The notes: generated from the sequence alone by a model not told the origin. Positions 16,350-25,326 are shown, counted from the first letter of the stretch. The stretch: DNA of 64,000 bases from Nonomuraea roseoviolacea subsp. carminata (GCF_024172185.1 NZ_JAMZEC010000001.1:1302001-1366000), one strand, 5' to 3'. Translations and numbers: made by a program.

Positions 16350-16706
16350 ATGGAGTCGGTCGAAGCGATGTCCGCACGGGATCTGCAGATCGTCCAGGAG
16401 TGCCTGGATGCCGCCATCCACGGCCCGTTCTTCGAGGACTGGGAGTTCGACACCCTCATGGGCCTCACGCGGGACGAGGTCGCCGCGATCGCCGCCTCAT
16501 GGCCGCACGCGGACGACGCCGACGCGCGGCACCTCGCGGTCAACAACGTGCTGAACAATCTTCTCGGCTATCCCCACGGATACGGCAGGCGATGGCACGA
16601 GTTCTTCTCCGCCACGCCGGAGGAGATGGCGGACGTGCTGGCCCGCTGGCGGGGCGACGAGGCGTTCGACGCCTCGCCCAAAGGCACCTTCGACCGTCTC
16701 CTCTGA
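16350..16706 (+). CDS. Conserved hypothetical protein, unknown function
   Basis: 118 residues, acidic, no signal peptide or membrane segment. The text (LMGLTRDEVAAIAASWP, AVNNVLNNLLGYPHG) looks like a small all-helical actinomycete protein. ATG 16368 is an alternative start. No function is proposed. It sits in the accessory stretch between the Doc pair and the phosphotransferase remnant. Confidence 0.6.
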   Translation: MESVEAMSARDLQIVQECLDAAIHGPFFEDWEFDTLMGLTRDEVAAIAASWPHADDADARHLAVNNVLNNLLGYPHGYGRRWHEFFSATPEEMADVLARWRGDEAFDASPKGTFDRLL

Positions 16707-16717
16707 GACGGGCCGCT

Positions 16718-16802
16718 CATCGCCGGGTTGCCGTCCATGTAGTAGCAGTCCCCTTCCACGTCAGTGCCACGCGCTCACGAGGTCGAGGGCGGGGTCGGCC
16801 GG
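16718..16802 (-). pseudogene. Remnant of an aminoglycoside phosphotransferase gene
   Basis: Two blocks match the intact APH gene at 18045-18956. 16764-16802 is identical over 39 bp to 18231-18269. 16718-16751 matches 18093-18126 with a few substitutions (encoding YY-D-NPAM). The DNA between them in the intact gene is mostly deleted. No reading frame survives. It marks an earlier duplication or recombination across the 1.4-kb segment. Confidence 0.8.
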
Positions 16803-16872
16803 CTCTGGTGGCACGATCCGTGGTCCGGTCCCGGGACGATCCACCCCACTCGCGGCCCGGCCCGGGACGAAG

Positions 16873-17874
16873 TCAGTCCCAACAGAACTGACGACCGAAG
16901 GAGGTGTTCTTGGAGGCGAGGCCGGCGACGGGCTTGTTGGTGATGAGCTTGACGCCGGTGTCGGTGAAACCGGACGCCTTCACGCCCGACTCCGCGTACT
17001 CGACGACGGCTTGGACGCCCATCTCCGCCATCTTCAGCGGCGACTGCTGCGAAGTGGCCGCGATCTGGCCGATCTCCACAGCCCGGACGCCGGCGCAACC
17101 GCCGTCGACCGACACGACGATCACGTGCTTCTCCACGCCGCGGGCCTTGAGGGCGGCGTGGGCGCCGAACGCGGTGGGCTCGTTGACCGTGTAGACCACA
17201 TTGAGGTCAGGAGCTGCGCGCAGGCAGTCCCGCATCACGATCCGGCCCAGGGTCTGGTCGCCGTAGCTGTAGGTGGAGCACACGATCGACGGGTCGCCCT
17301 CGGCGATGCCGAAGCCCTTCAGGAAGCCGGCGTGCCGGAGCCGGCTGGTGGAGCTTTCCGGCGCCGCGTCCAGCATGGCCACCTTGGCCGGCCTGTCGCC
17401 CATCATGTCCTTGGCGTACATGCCGATCAGCTGACCGGCCTTGAAGTTGTCCGTGCCGAGCAGAGCGTCCGTGGCGTTCTGCGGCTTGGTGGGCGTGTCC
17501 AGCGCGATGACGAGTACCCCCGCGGCCCTGGCCTTCCTGATCGACGGGACGATCGCCGTGGCGTCGTTCGGGGTGATCAGGATGCCCTTGACGCCCGCCT
17601 TCACCATGTTCTCGATCGCGGTGACCTGGGACGCGTTGTCACCGGTGAACCTGCCCGCCGCAGTGATCAGTGTCGCGCTTCGGGCCGCGGCCATGGCCTG
17701 CGCGCTCTGTCTCATCGCCACGAAGTACGGGTTCGCCTCCGTCTTGGTGATCAGCCCGATCTTGATCTCGGGCTGCCCGGCCTCACGCGAGGCGACAGGG
17801 CCGCAGGCCGCCAGGGTCGCCGCCGCGGCGACCGCGAAGGCCGTGAGCCGAGCGGCTCGTGTGGTGCGACGCAT
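16873..17874 (-). CDS. Orphan sugar-type ABC substrate-binding lipoprotein
   Basis: A 333-residue type I periplasmic-binding protein of the ribose/fructose (Peripla_BP_4) group. It has a signal peptide with lipobox LAAC, then IGLITKTEANPYFVAMRQSA, ILITPNDATAIVP, VIALDTPT and VVSVDGGCAGVRAVEIGQI. The start at 17874 (RRTTRAARL) gives a normal lipoprotein signal. No permease or ATPase lies nearby, so it must pair with an importer elsewhere or act as a sensor. It is flanked by the APH copy and its remnant. Confidence 0.85.
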   Translation of the reverse strand: MRRTTRAARLTAFAVAAAATLAACGPVASREAGQPEIKIGLITKTEANPYFVAMRQSAQAMAAARSATLITAAGRFTGDNASQVTAIENMVKAGVKGILITPNDATAIVPSIRKARAAGVLVIALDTPTKPQNATDALLGTDNFKAGQLIGMYAKDMMGDRPAKVAMLDAAPESSTSRLRHAGFLKGFGIAEGDPSIVCSTYSYGDQTLGRIVMRDCLRAAPDLNVVYTVNEPTAFGAHAALKARGVEKHVIVVSVDGGCAGVRAVEIGQIAATSQQSPLKMAEMGVQAVVEYAESGVKASGFTDTGVKLITNKPVAGLASKNTSFGRQFCWD

Positions 17875-18044
17875 GACCTTGATTCCCGGATGATGGTGAT
17901 GCTCGTACGACGTTCGGCGCATCGCGTCGTGACATTCGTGAGTGTGCCCTTATCTGTGCCAGGGTTAGGGCCGTTTTCTCCCGAAAGTGTTGATGTCAGG
18001 ACAAGGACTCGGCAAAACGGTCGAACGCCTACAGCTTCCGGCGG

Positions 18045-18956
18045 CTACGAGTCGGCCAGGACGCGTTCCAGGGTGCGCCGGCCCATCCGGCCCATCGCCG
18101 GGTTGCTGTCGATGTAGTACCAGACCGCCCCCATCGACTGCTGGAACGCCCACGCCTTGCCCCGTTCCCATTCCACGTCGCCGCAGCCGAGCCGTTCCCG
18201 GAGCGCCTGCCGCGGCCCGGACTCCAGCAGGTGCCACGCGCTCACGAGGTCGAGGGCGGGGTCGGCCGGTCCGAAGCCGCCGACGTCGAGGAACCCGCTC
18301 AGCCGGCCCCCGGACACGAGCACGTTGCCGGGGATCAGGTCGCCGTGGGTCATCACGTCCCCCGCCGGGTCGTGGGGCAGGTCGCGCAGCTTCGCCCACA
18401 GGTCGCGAAGGCGGTCCACGTCCAGCGGCAGCCGGCCGGCCGCCCGCAGGTCCTCGGTGTGCCCGAGACAGGTCTCCACCCACGCGTCATGCGTACGCAG
18501 GTCGCCTCCTCGGCCGTCGCCGGAGAAGGTCCGGCCGCGCGTGCCGATCGCGCGCAGGTCCTCGATGAGGTCGGCGAGATCGTGGGCGAACGCGACCGAC
18601 TCGCCCGGGTCCGCGTCGGACGCCACGACACCGGGCAGCCACGTCTGCACCGACCACGGAAGCGGGTAGCCCGCCCCGGGCCCGCCGAGCGCCACCGGCT
18701 CGGGCGTGGGAAAGCGCGTGCGGCCGGCCAGCTCGCGGGCCGCCTCGGCCTCGGCCTCCAGCCGGCGCCGGATCGGCTCGACGTCGCCGGGCTGCAGCGG
18801 GAAGCGCGCCGCCAAGTCGTCACCGATGCGGAAGATGGCGTTGACCGTCCCCTGCGATGACACCCTCCGGACGGGCAGCCCACGCCACTCGGGGAACTGC
18901 TCGTCCACCAGCGCCCGCACCGTCTCGGGCGTCACCGTCAGCTCGTCGGCGTGCAT
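18045..18956 (-). CDS. Aminoglycoside phosphotransferase-family kinase
   Basis: 303 residues of the APH/ChoK kinase fold. It has the N-lobe Lys/Arg strand region (RIGDDLAARFPL), WLPGVVA hinge, catalytic loop THGDLIPGNVLV and metal-binding Asp in FLDVGGFGPADPALDL. Proteins like this phosphorylate aminoglycosides, homoserine or other small alcohols; resistance is not proven. ATG 18956 is taken; GTG 18962 is also in frame. An internally deleted copy of its 3' half lies at 16718-16802. An AAC(3)-type gene lies 0.85 kb away. Confidence 0.8.
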   Translation of the reverse strand: MHADELTVTPETVRALVDEQFPEWRGLPVRRVSSQGTVNAIFRIGDDLAARFPLQPGDVEPIRRRLEAEAEAARELAGRTRFPTPEPVALGGPGAGYPLPWSVQTWLPGVVASDADPGESVAFAHDLADLIEDLRAIGTRGRTFSGDGRGGDLRTHDAWVETCLGHTEDLRAAGRLPLDVDRLRDLWAKLRDLPHDPAGDVMTHGDLIPGNVLVSGGRLSGFLDVGGFGPADPALDLVSAWHLLESGPRQALRERLGCGDVEWERGKAWAFQQSMGAVWYYIDSNPAMGRMGRRTLERVLADS

Positions 18957-19069
18957 CTTCACGCCGGCGAGCGTCCCGCGGGGCGATCCGCGACCGCAAC
19001 CCGTTTTATCTGCGCTGGGCTTATCTGGAGAGACGAGCCACGTCGGTATTACTAAGGTACTCTTCTGGT

Positions 19070-19336
19070 ATGACCCAGAAGAGAGCGATCAGCCTGCCCG
19101 ACGAGGACGCCGCCTGGCTCGACGAGAAGGTGCGCACCGGCGAGGTCCAGTCGTTCTCGGCCGGCCTGGCTGAGCTGATCGCGGCCGCCCGTCAGCGTGA
19201 CGCCTGGCTCGCCCGCGAAGAGGCAGCCTTCGGCGAACCTCTGCCGGACGACCCCGAGCGTGAGGACTACTGGGCCGCTCGCCTACGCCGCTCCACCGCC
19301 GAGGTTCTGGACGACAACGCGCACGACGCCGCATGA
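19070..19336 (+). CDS. Antitoxin candidate of PIN-like pair
   Basis: 88 residues. The N-terminal half has ribbon-helix-helix character (QKRAISLPDEDAAWLDEKV, SFSAGLAELIAAA), and the acidic C-terminal tail is typical of antitoxins that fold on their toxin. No ribosome site is visible before ATG 19070, where an AT-rich TACTCT lies 7 bp upstream, so the message may be leaderless. The stop overlaps the next start (ATGA). Confidence 0.7.
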   Translation: MTQKRAISLPDEDAAWLDEKVRTGEVQSFSAGLAELIAAARQRDAWLAREEAAFGEPLPDDPEREDYWAARLRRSTAEVLDDNAHDAA

Positions 19337-19752
19337 TCACCAGCCGTATCCTGCATACCCCCGCCGTGACCGGATACCTCGGCGGAGACAAGGATCTACG
19401 CCTCCTTCTCTCGGCCGCCGCGCGCGAGATGGTGACGCTCGTCCTGCCGTCCACCGTGCTGGCCATGGCCACCAGCAACCACCCGGAGCTCTACCTGCAA
19501 CGTCTGTCCGACCGTGTCAGCGCGCTGTTGACGAATCCCGCCATCGTCGTCGACCACCTCGTCGACCGACGGGGAGAAGGTGAGCGGGCCGTACGAGCCG
19601 GGTTCCTGGTGGACGCGCTGGACCTCACGCTTGAGGACGCGCAGACCGCCGACCTGGCACTCAACCGATCTGCTCCGGTGCTCACCACACGCGCTGGTGC
19701 CGCCCGACTCGCGAAGATCGAGCCGCGGCCGGCGTTCGACCTGATCGGCTGA
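19333..19752 (+). CDS. PIN-domain-like toxin candidate with altered active site
   Basis: 139 residues coupled to the RHH-type gene. The size, position and fold pattern (N-terminal strand, helix bundle, DLALNRSAPVLTTRAGAARL near the C-terminus) suggest a PIN-like toxin. The usual leading Asp of the first strand (V-D-T/S) is replaced: the protein begins ITSRILHTPAVTGYL. It may therefore be a degenerate or divergent nuclease. Family assignment is tentative. Confidence 0.55.
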   Translation: MITSRILHTPAVTGYLGGDKDLRLLLSAAAREMVTLVLPSTVLAMATSNHPELYLQRLSDRVSALLTNPAIVVDHLVDRRGEGERAVRAGFLVDALDLTLEDAQTADLALNRSAPVLTTRAGAARLAKIEPRPAFDLIG

Positions 19753-19805
19753 TCTGAGGAGGCCCTGGCTTGCCGTCCGAGACCGAGGGCGGCTTCCTCG
19801 CGCCA

Positions 19806-20657
19806 TCACCGGCGTCCCAGCTTCTCCTCCATCCAGGCGACCCCGAAGCGCACCACGTCCCCGGCCTCGAACAGGTGACTCTCCGCCGCGCCCACCAGGC
19901 CGCGCCGCACCATCCCCGCGGCGATCATCTCCTCGGCGATGACGGCGAACGGCCAGCGGCCCTCGGGCACCGCGGAGGAGTAGTCGAACGCCCCGTCCTC
20001 CGAGTCGATGTCGCGGAAGCGGCGCCAGACCCGCTCACCGTCCACGAGGATCGGCTGCTCGTACTCCACGAACCGCTTGCCCGGCGCGTCCGCCAGCGCC
20101 TCGGCGTGGTGCAGCAGCGTGAGGGTGTCCAGCGGGGCGCCCAGCAGCAGCACCCGGCCTCCGGCGGCGACCAGATTGGCCAGCGGGCTGCCGGGGCCGT
20201 GCGGGTCGTCCCACGGGTGGTCGGCCATCAGCCCGGCCGCCGACGCGCCGAGGGCGGCGAAGCTCGCGTCGGGGTGCCGGCTGCGGACCGCGCCGGGCCG
20301 CCGCCGCAGCGCCTCCGGCAGGCGGCCGTTGTTGTGGTCGGCCTCGCTCAGCTCCGGGTCGTACGCGGGCTGCCCCTCGCGCAGGGCGTCCTGCCACGGC
20401 CGGGGCCAGTCGGTGAAGTCGTACGGCGGGGCGTCGTTCCAGCCGCAGGTGACCATGAGGGTGCCGCGCTTCCCCACGACGTCGAGCAGGGCGTCGATGA
20501 CGGTCTGCGTGCCGCCGGCCACGTACCCGATGGCGGACATGCGGGTGTGGAACATGACGATGTCGCCCTCGGCGAGGCCGAGAGCGGCGAGGTCGCGGGC
20601 GATCCGGTCGCGGGTCACCGGGCCGTCGGAGTGCTTGAGCAGCGCCAGCTCGTCCAT
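19806..20657 (-). CDS. Aminoglycoside 3-N-acetyltransferase (AAC(3) family)
   Basis: A 283-residue antibiotic_NAT-fold protein. Diagnostic stretches are GDIVMFHTRMSAIGYVAGG, TLMVTCGWNDAPPYDFTDWP, GRLPEALRRRPGAVRSRHPDASFAALG with the catalytic His region, and the DDPHGPGSPLANLVAAGGRVLLLGAP loop. These enzymes acetylate the 3-amino group of 2-deoxystreptamine using acetyl-CoA; FrbF-like homologues acetylate other amines. Resistance is possible but not provable from sequence. Monocistronic. Nothing else is coding between it and the small ORF at 20775. Confidence 0.85.
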   Translation of the reverse strand: MDELALLKHSDGPVTRDRIARDLAALGLAEGDIVMFHTRMSAIGYVAGGTQTVIDALLDVVGKRGTLMVTCGWNDAPPYDFTDWPRPWQDALREGQPAYDPELSEADHNNGRLPEALRRRPGAVRSRHPDASFAALGASAAGLMADHPWDDPHGPGSPLANLVAAGGRVLLLGAPLDTLTLLHHAEALADAPGKRFVEYEQPILVDGERVWRRFRDIDSEDGAFDYSSAVPEGRWPFAVIAEEMIAAGMVRRGLVGAAESHLFEAGDVVRFGVAWMEEKLGRR

Positions 20658-20774
20658 GATCGAAAGATAGCGGCGGCGCGGCGGCCGTGGACAGCGGATT
20701 TCCGCAGCCGGACCGCATGCAGACGCCCGGCGAGGGAATCCCTGCCGAGCGTCTTCCGGGTCGGACGTCGAAGC

Positions 20775-20891
20775 TCAGCCGTTGCGGCGACGACGACGCG
20801 AGAGTTCCGCGCCAGAGCTGTCGTCTCTCGGTGAGCGATGAGGATCGAGCAGCCGCAGGTGGGACAGGCCCAGGTACTTCAAGATGGACAT
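20775..20891 (-). CDS. Possible 38-residue basic peptide
   Basis: An ATG with a good GGAGAAC ribosome site 7 nt upstream opens a 38-codon frame: MSILKYLGLSHLRLLDPHRS and then an Arg-rich end (SRRRRRNG). Nothing else explains the 455-bp spacer 20658-21111, in which I see no other gene. The peptide could be real or chance. Confidence 0.35.
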   Translation of the reverse strand: MSILKYLGLSHLRLLDPHRSPRDDSSGAELSRRRRRNG

Positions 20892-21111
20892 GGTGTTCTC
20901 CGTATGACGTTTACGGGGCGGGGTTCCCCCGCCCTCATCGGCGACAACACCTCGACCGTCCTGGACCTGCCCCGGGACTTCCCCACCGGGAGGGTTGTGC
21001 CCTGGTTTTTCATGAGCTGAGCCCGTGCCGGGACCCAGGCCGGTTACCTCCATCCGGGCTTTGCGGCACGGGGAGGTCGTTTTGCCGTTCCTGGAGCCCC
21101 CGGTGGTGCCG

Positions 21112-21690
21112 TCACGGTGACGCCGCGAGCGCTCCGATCGCGAAGTCGATCGCCGTGGCGAGCCTCTCGGGATCGTGTCCGGCGCGTTCGCGCACGCGCA
21201 GTCCGAGCACGGTCGTGAACAGCGACTCCACCGCCGCGTCGACGTCCAGCGCAGCGGGCAGGTCGCCGTCGCGGACGCCGCGGCGCAGCAGCGACGCCAG
21301 CGTCGTCCGGGTGACCTCGAACGCGGCCTCGGTGCGTTCCTGGACCTCCGGGTCGGTGGTGCCGAGTTCGGCGGCGGTGTTGACCACGAAGCAGCCGAGT
21401 CCGGCGTCGTGGCTGATCATCCAGATCAGCCACGCGCGCAGGATCTCCAGGCTGGGGCCCGGGGCGTTGAGCTGCTCCTCGGCCTGCGTGGAGTCGGTCG
21501 CCCGGTAGTGGTCGAGCGCGCGCAGGAACAGGGTGCGCTTGTCGGTGAAGGTGCGGTACAGGCTGCTCTGCTTGAGGCTGAGCTCGGCGCCCAGGTCGCG
21601 GACGGACGTGGCGTTGTAGCCGCGGCGCCAGAACAGCCGGGCCGCTCTGGCGACCACGTCCCGCTCGTCGAACTCCCTGGGTCGTGCCAT
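21112..21690 (-). CDS. TetR-family repressor of the MFS gene
   Basis: 192 residues. The HTH is RPREFDERDVVARAARLFWR, then GAELSLKQSSLYRTFTDKRTLF. The C-terminal part fits the AcrR/NemR-type ligand domain, with a Cys at GLGCFVVNTAAELG. ATG 21690 gives the standard N-terminus (MARPREFD); an upstream start at 21720 overlaps the operator. It diverges from the MFS efflux gene and the spacer has two GGAGC-dyad operators, so it should repress both. Confidence 0.88.
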   Translation of the reverse strand: MARPREFDERDVVARAARLFWRRGYNATSVRDLGAELSLKQSSLYRTFTDKRTLFLRALDHYRATDSTQAEEQLNAPGPSLEILRAWLIWMISHDAGLGCFVVNTAAELGTTDPEVQERTEAAFEVTRTTLASLLRRGVRDGDLPAALDVDAAVESLFTTVLGLRVRERAGHDPERLATAIDFAIGALAASP

Positions 21691-21713
21691 GGCCGCCACT
21701 CTAGCAAGGTTGT

Positions 21714-21766
21714 GGAGCAATCGCTCCCGTATTAGGGTGTGCCGTCATATGGGAGCGATCGCTCCC
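21714..21766. promoter_or_regulatory. Paired TetR operators (TetR/MFS promoter)
   Basis: GGGAGCGATCGCTCCC at 21751-21766 is a perfect 16-bp palindrome. GGAGCAATCGCTCC at 21714-21727 is a near copy 37 bp away. Between them lie AT-rich promoter-like bases (TATTAGG, CATATG). Confidence 0.7.
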
Positions 21767-21789
21767 GAATGAGAGAGGAGACTTCCGCG

Positions 21790-23001
21790 ATGACGGCGAC
21801 CCCACCCATGCCGGCCGAGCCGGCCGCGCCCACGCAGACGGCCGGAACGGCGAGGAGCCGCCGGCCCGCGGTGTCCGCGGTGGCCTTCGGCACGTTCCTC
21901 CTGGTGACGGCCGAGCAACTGCCCATCGGGCTGCTCGCTCCCGTCGGCTCGGCGCTGTCGGTCTCCGAGGGCGCGGCGGGGCTGATGGTCACGGTTCCCA
22001 GCGTCGTCGCCGCCGTCGCCGCGCCGGTCGTGCCGGTACTCGTCGGCAGGCTGGATCGCAGGATCCTGCTCGTCGCCCTGATGGGGCTGATGACGCTCGC
22101 CAACGCGGCCTCCGCCCTGGCGCCGGACTACCCGCTGCTGGTCGCCGCCCGCGTGCTGGTCGGGGTGGCGATCGGCGGGTTCTGGGCCGTCGCCGGCGGC
22201 CTGGCGGTCCGGCTCGTCCCGGCCGCGCACGTGCCGCGGGCCACCGCGATCATCTTCGGCGGCGTCGGGGCGGCGAACGTCTTCGGCGTCCCCATCGGCA
22301 CGATGATCGGCGGGCTGGCGAGCTGGCGGATCGCGTTCGGCGCGCTGGGCGCCCTGGCGCTCGTCGTGCTGTTCGCCCTGCTGGCGCTGCTGCCGCCGTT
22401 GGCCGCCGACCGGCCCGTCAGCCTGCGGCGGCTGGCCGGCCGGCTCGGCGACCGGGGCGTCCGCGTCGGCATCGTGGCGACCTTCCTGATCGTGACCGGC
22501 CACTTCTCGGCCTACACGTTCGTCGGCCCCGTGCTGCGGGATCTGTCCGGCATCGACGAGCAGTTCGTCGGGCCGCTGCTGTTCGGGTTCGGCGTGGCCG
22601 GCATCGCGGGGAACTTCGTCGCGGGCGCCGCGGTGGCCAGGCGGCTGCATCGGACGGTCCTCGCCATCACCGTCGCCCTGGCGGTGACCGTGCTCCTCTA
22701 CCCCGTGGCGGGGGTCACCGGCGTGGGCGGGGTGGCGCTGCTCGTCGTCTGGGGCCTGGTGTACGGCGGGGTCTCCACGAGCCTCCAGACCTGGATGATC
22801 AAGGCTGCGCCCCAGGCCGTCGAGGAGGCGTCGGCCTTGTGGGTGGCGGTGTTCAACCTGTCGATCGGGCTCGGCGCGCTGGCGGGCGGGACCATCGTCG
22901 ACGCCCTGCCGCTCCGGGGCATCCTGTGGCTGGCGGGCGCGCTCTTCCTGCTGGCCGGACTGGCGGTGTGGAGCGCGCGCCGCAACGAGAGCCTCAGGTG
23001 A
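21790..23001 (+). CDS. MFS transporter, DHA1-type efflux
   Basis: A 403-residue, 12-helix major facilitator. It has the early motif FLLVTAEQLPIGLLAPVG of the AraJ/sugar-efflux/chloramphenicol-type DHA1 group, LVGRLDRR motif A between helices 2 and 3, and AARVLVGVAIGGFWAVAGG motif C-like. The Pro-rich N-terminus (PPMPAEPAAP) precedes helix 1. ATG 21790 is preceded by GAGAGGAGA. A dedicated divergent TetR with twin operators suggests drug-inducible export. Confidence 0.88.
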   Translation: MTATPPMPAEPAAPTQTAGTARSRRPAVSAVAFGTFLLVTAEQLPIGLLAPVGSALSVSEGAAGLMVTVPSVVAAVAAPVVPVLVGRLDRRILLVALMGLMTLANAASALAPDYPLLVAARVLVGVAIGGFWAVAGGLAVRLVPAAHVPRATAIIFGGVGAANVFGVPIGTMIGGLASWRIAFGALGALALVVLFALLALLPPLAADRPVSLRRLAGRLGDRGVRVGIVATFLIVTGHFSAYTFVGPVLRDLSGIDEQFVGPLLFGFGVAGIAGNFVAGAAVARRLHRTVLAITVALAVTVLLYPVAGVTGVGGVALLVVWGLVYGGVSTSLQTWMIKAAPQAVEEASALWVAVFNLSIGLGALAGGTIVDALPLRGILWLAGALFLLAGLAVWSARRNESLR

Positions 23002-23016
23002 CCCGGGCCGCGGGGC

Positions 23017-25164
23017 TCAGGCGGGCCTGTCGGTGGCGGTGGAGGTCGGGGCCGGGCTCTCCGTGGCCGGCGGGTCGGCGGGTTCCGTGGGGTCGGGGTC
23101 GCTCTGGGCCAGGACGCCGACCGTGAGGACCACACCCATGCCCGGCTTCGCGCAGGTGCCGGCCGCGACGCTCTGCGCGAGGACCGTGCCGGCGCGCGCC
23201 TCGTCCGTCACCAGCCGCGTGTCCTGCGTCACCGTGAACCCGGCGGTACGCAGCGTGCCGCTCGCGCCCTCACCCGTACGGCCGAGCACGCCCGGCATCT
23301 TCGTCCCGTGCCTGGACACCACGAGTGCCACCTTGCCGCCGCCGGCCACCCGCGTGCCGGCCCGCGGGCTGGAGGACAGGATCTGCCCGTCCGGGCGGGC
23401 GGAGCAGGACGTGGTCACCGCCCCCAGCGCGAGGCCGGCGCTGGTCACGGCGGTCTCGGCGGCGCCGCGGCGCAGGCCGGTGACGGCGGGCACGACCAGC
23501 CCGGCCGAGACCCGCAGCGCGACCGCGGTGCCCTTGGGCACGGCCGCCCCGGCCTGGGGCTGCGTGCCGAGCACCTGACCGACCTCGCGCGGGGAGTCCA
23601 CCTGGGTGACCGTGCCGGGCACGAGACCGGCGCGCTGGAGCGCCTTGAGCGCCGCCCCGCGGTCGAGACCGGTCAGCGCCGGGACCTGGATGCCCGCCGG
23701 CACCCGGGCCGGCGGGTCGGCGGAGGGCGCCGTGGCGGGGTCGGCGGCGGGCTGCTGCGCCCCGGTGCTGTGGCGTTCGCGGTGGGGGGAGGCGTGGCCG
23801 GAGTCGGGCATCGTGCCGGCCGGGGCGGTGGTGATGACCGTGGGACGGGCCGCCGCGGGGGCCGGGCCGACGTGCCGGAACGCCGGCACCACGACCGTGA
23901 CCAGCACCGCCGCGCTCACCAGGAGGGCGGCGGAGACGGCCAGGCCGGCCCGGTTGAACGCCTGCCCGACGTGCCGGGTCTGCTCGGTGTCACCCGGTAC
24001 GGGGCCGGTGCCGAGAGGTGAGCCGTACGTCGCGGGAGGGACGGCGCCGCCCGGCCACGGGCCGCCCTCGGGGGGCCGCCCGGCGCGGAAGGAGGCGCCC
24101 TCGGGCAGGAGATAGCCGTGCGGGGCGCCGGTCGCCTCGGGCTGGGCGAGTGGCGTGCCGCCGAAAGCTCCAGGAGAGACGGGGCCGATCGGAGAGGATC
24201 CCGCCAGCGCGTACGCCACATGCGACGACGGGAACGCCGCGCTCTCCCCGGGCGGGACCGCCGGGCCGGGCGCCGACGGCGGGGTGCGCAGGATGTGGGG
24301 CGGAGGCGAGCGCAGCACCTCCGCCGGCACGCCCTCCGCGTCGCCCAGCAGCTCCAGCAGCAGCTCCCTGCTGGTCGGCCGGTTGCGGGCGTCCTTGTCG
24401 AGGCAGGCCGCCACGATGTCCCGCAGCCGCCCGTCCAGCCGCCCCAGCTCGGGCGGCGCGGTGAGGATGCGGTGCAGCACCGGCGCCACGGAGTCCTGGC
24501 CGAACGGCGCCACCGCGTTGGCCGCGAAGCACATCGTGGCGCCCCAGGAGAACACGTCCGCGGCCCCGGTGACCGCCGAGGCGGTGATCTGCTCGGGCGC
24601 CATGTACGCGGGGGTGCCCACTCCCCTGCCGCTGACCGTGGCCGCCGCGTCGAGCGCCCTGGCCAGGCCGAAGTCGATGACGCGCGGCCCGTCCACGCCG
24701 AGCAGCACGTTCTGCGGCTTGAAGTCGCGGTGGACGATGCCGGCCCGGTGGATCGCCGCGAGCGCCGTCGCGGTGCTGACCGCGAGGCGTTCCAGCGCGG
24801 CCCCGCCGCGCGGCCCGGTGAGCATGACGTGCCGTTGCAGCGACGGCCCGTCGACGTACTCGCTCACGATGTACGGCCGGCCCTCGTCGAACCCGGCCTC
24901 GATCACCTGCGCGGTGCAGAACCTGGCCACGTGCTTGGCCAGCTCCACCTCCCGCAGGAACGCCGCCCGCTCGTCCCCGACGGGTCCGTGCAGCAGCTTG
25001 ACCGCGTAGGTCTCCTCGCCCCTCGAACCGAGGAACACCACGCCCTGTCCGCCCTCGCCCAGGCGTCCGGTCAGCTCGTACGTGCCGAGCCGCCGCGGGT
25101 CCCCCGTCCTGAGCGGCTGCGCCGTTGGCACGGGGCGCCTCCCCTCGCCGCCACCCCACATCAC
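23017..25164 (-). CDS. PASTA-domain Ser/Thr protein kinase (PknB-like)
   Basis: A 715-residue transmembrane kinase. The catalytic domain (about residues 27-275) has GEGGQGVVFLG, Lys in YAVKLLHG, HRDFKPQNVLLG, DFGLA and GTPAYMAPE. A Pro/Gly-rich juxtamembrane segment follows, then one membrane helix near residue 415 (AGLAVSAALLVSAAVLVTVV). Outside are three PASTA repeats beginning VPALTGLDRG, VPAVTGLRRG and MPGVLGRTGE, which in PknB relatives sense muropeptides. The end is a Pro/Thr-rich tail. No division operon (pbpA, rodA, pstP) is adjacent, so this is a stand-alone PASTA kinase rather than the housekeeping PknB. Confidence 0.92.
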   Translation of the reverse strand: MMWGGGEGRRPVPTAQPLRTGDPRRLGTYELTGRLGEGGQGVVFLGSRGEETYAVKLLHGPVGDERAAFLREVELAKHVARFCTAQVIEAGFDEGRPYIVSEYVDGPSLQRHVMLTGPRGGAALERLAVSTATALAAIHRAGIVHRDFKPQNVLLGVDGPRVIDFGLARALDAAATVSGRGVGTPAYMAPEQITASAVTGAADVFSWGATMCFAANAVAPFGQDSVAPVLHRILTAPPELGRLDGRLRDIVAACLDKDARNRPTSRELLLELLGDAEGVPAEVLRSPPPHILRTPPSAPGPAVPPGESAAFPSSHVAYALAGSSPIGPVSPGAFGGTPLAQPEATGAPHGYLLPEGASFRAGRPPEGGPWPGGAVPPATYGSPLGTGPVPGDTEQTRHVGQAFNRAGLAVSAALLVSAAVLVTVVVPAFRHVGPAPAAARPTVITTAPAGTMPDSGHASPHRERHSTGAQQPAADPATAPSADPPARVPAGIQVPALTGLDRGAALKALQRAGLVPGTVTQVDSPREVGQVLGTQPQAGAAVPKGTAVALRVSAGLVVPAVTGLRRGAAETAVTSAGLALGAVTTSCSARPDGQILSSSPRAGTRVAGGGKVALVVSRHGTKMPGVLGRTGEGASGTLRTAGFTVTQDTRLVTDEARAGTVLAQSVAAGTCAKPGMGVVLTVGVLAQSDPDPTEPADPPATESPAPTSTATDRPA

Positions 25165-25326
25165 CTTCCACTGAAGGCAACCGGCGCCGGAGAGTCAACG
25201 GTCCGGCCGGCATCGCCACCGGACCGTGACACTCAAGGTCAGAAAACCGCCGGACATTTCGCGAAGTGGTGACATCCTTGGAACCCCAGGGCGGCAGGAC
25301 GCTCACCGCCGGGGTAAGCCCCGCTG

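Noticed and set aside
16568..16759. Minus-strand frame as an independent gene
   Set aside because: Its recognisable part is only the decayed phosphotransferase fragment; the rest is antisense to the 118-residue gene.
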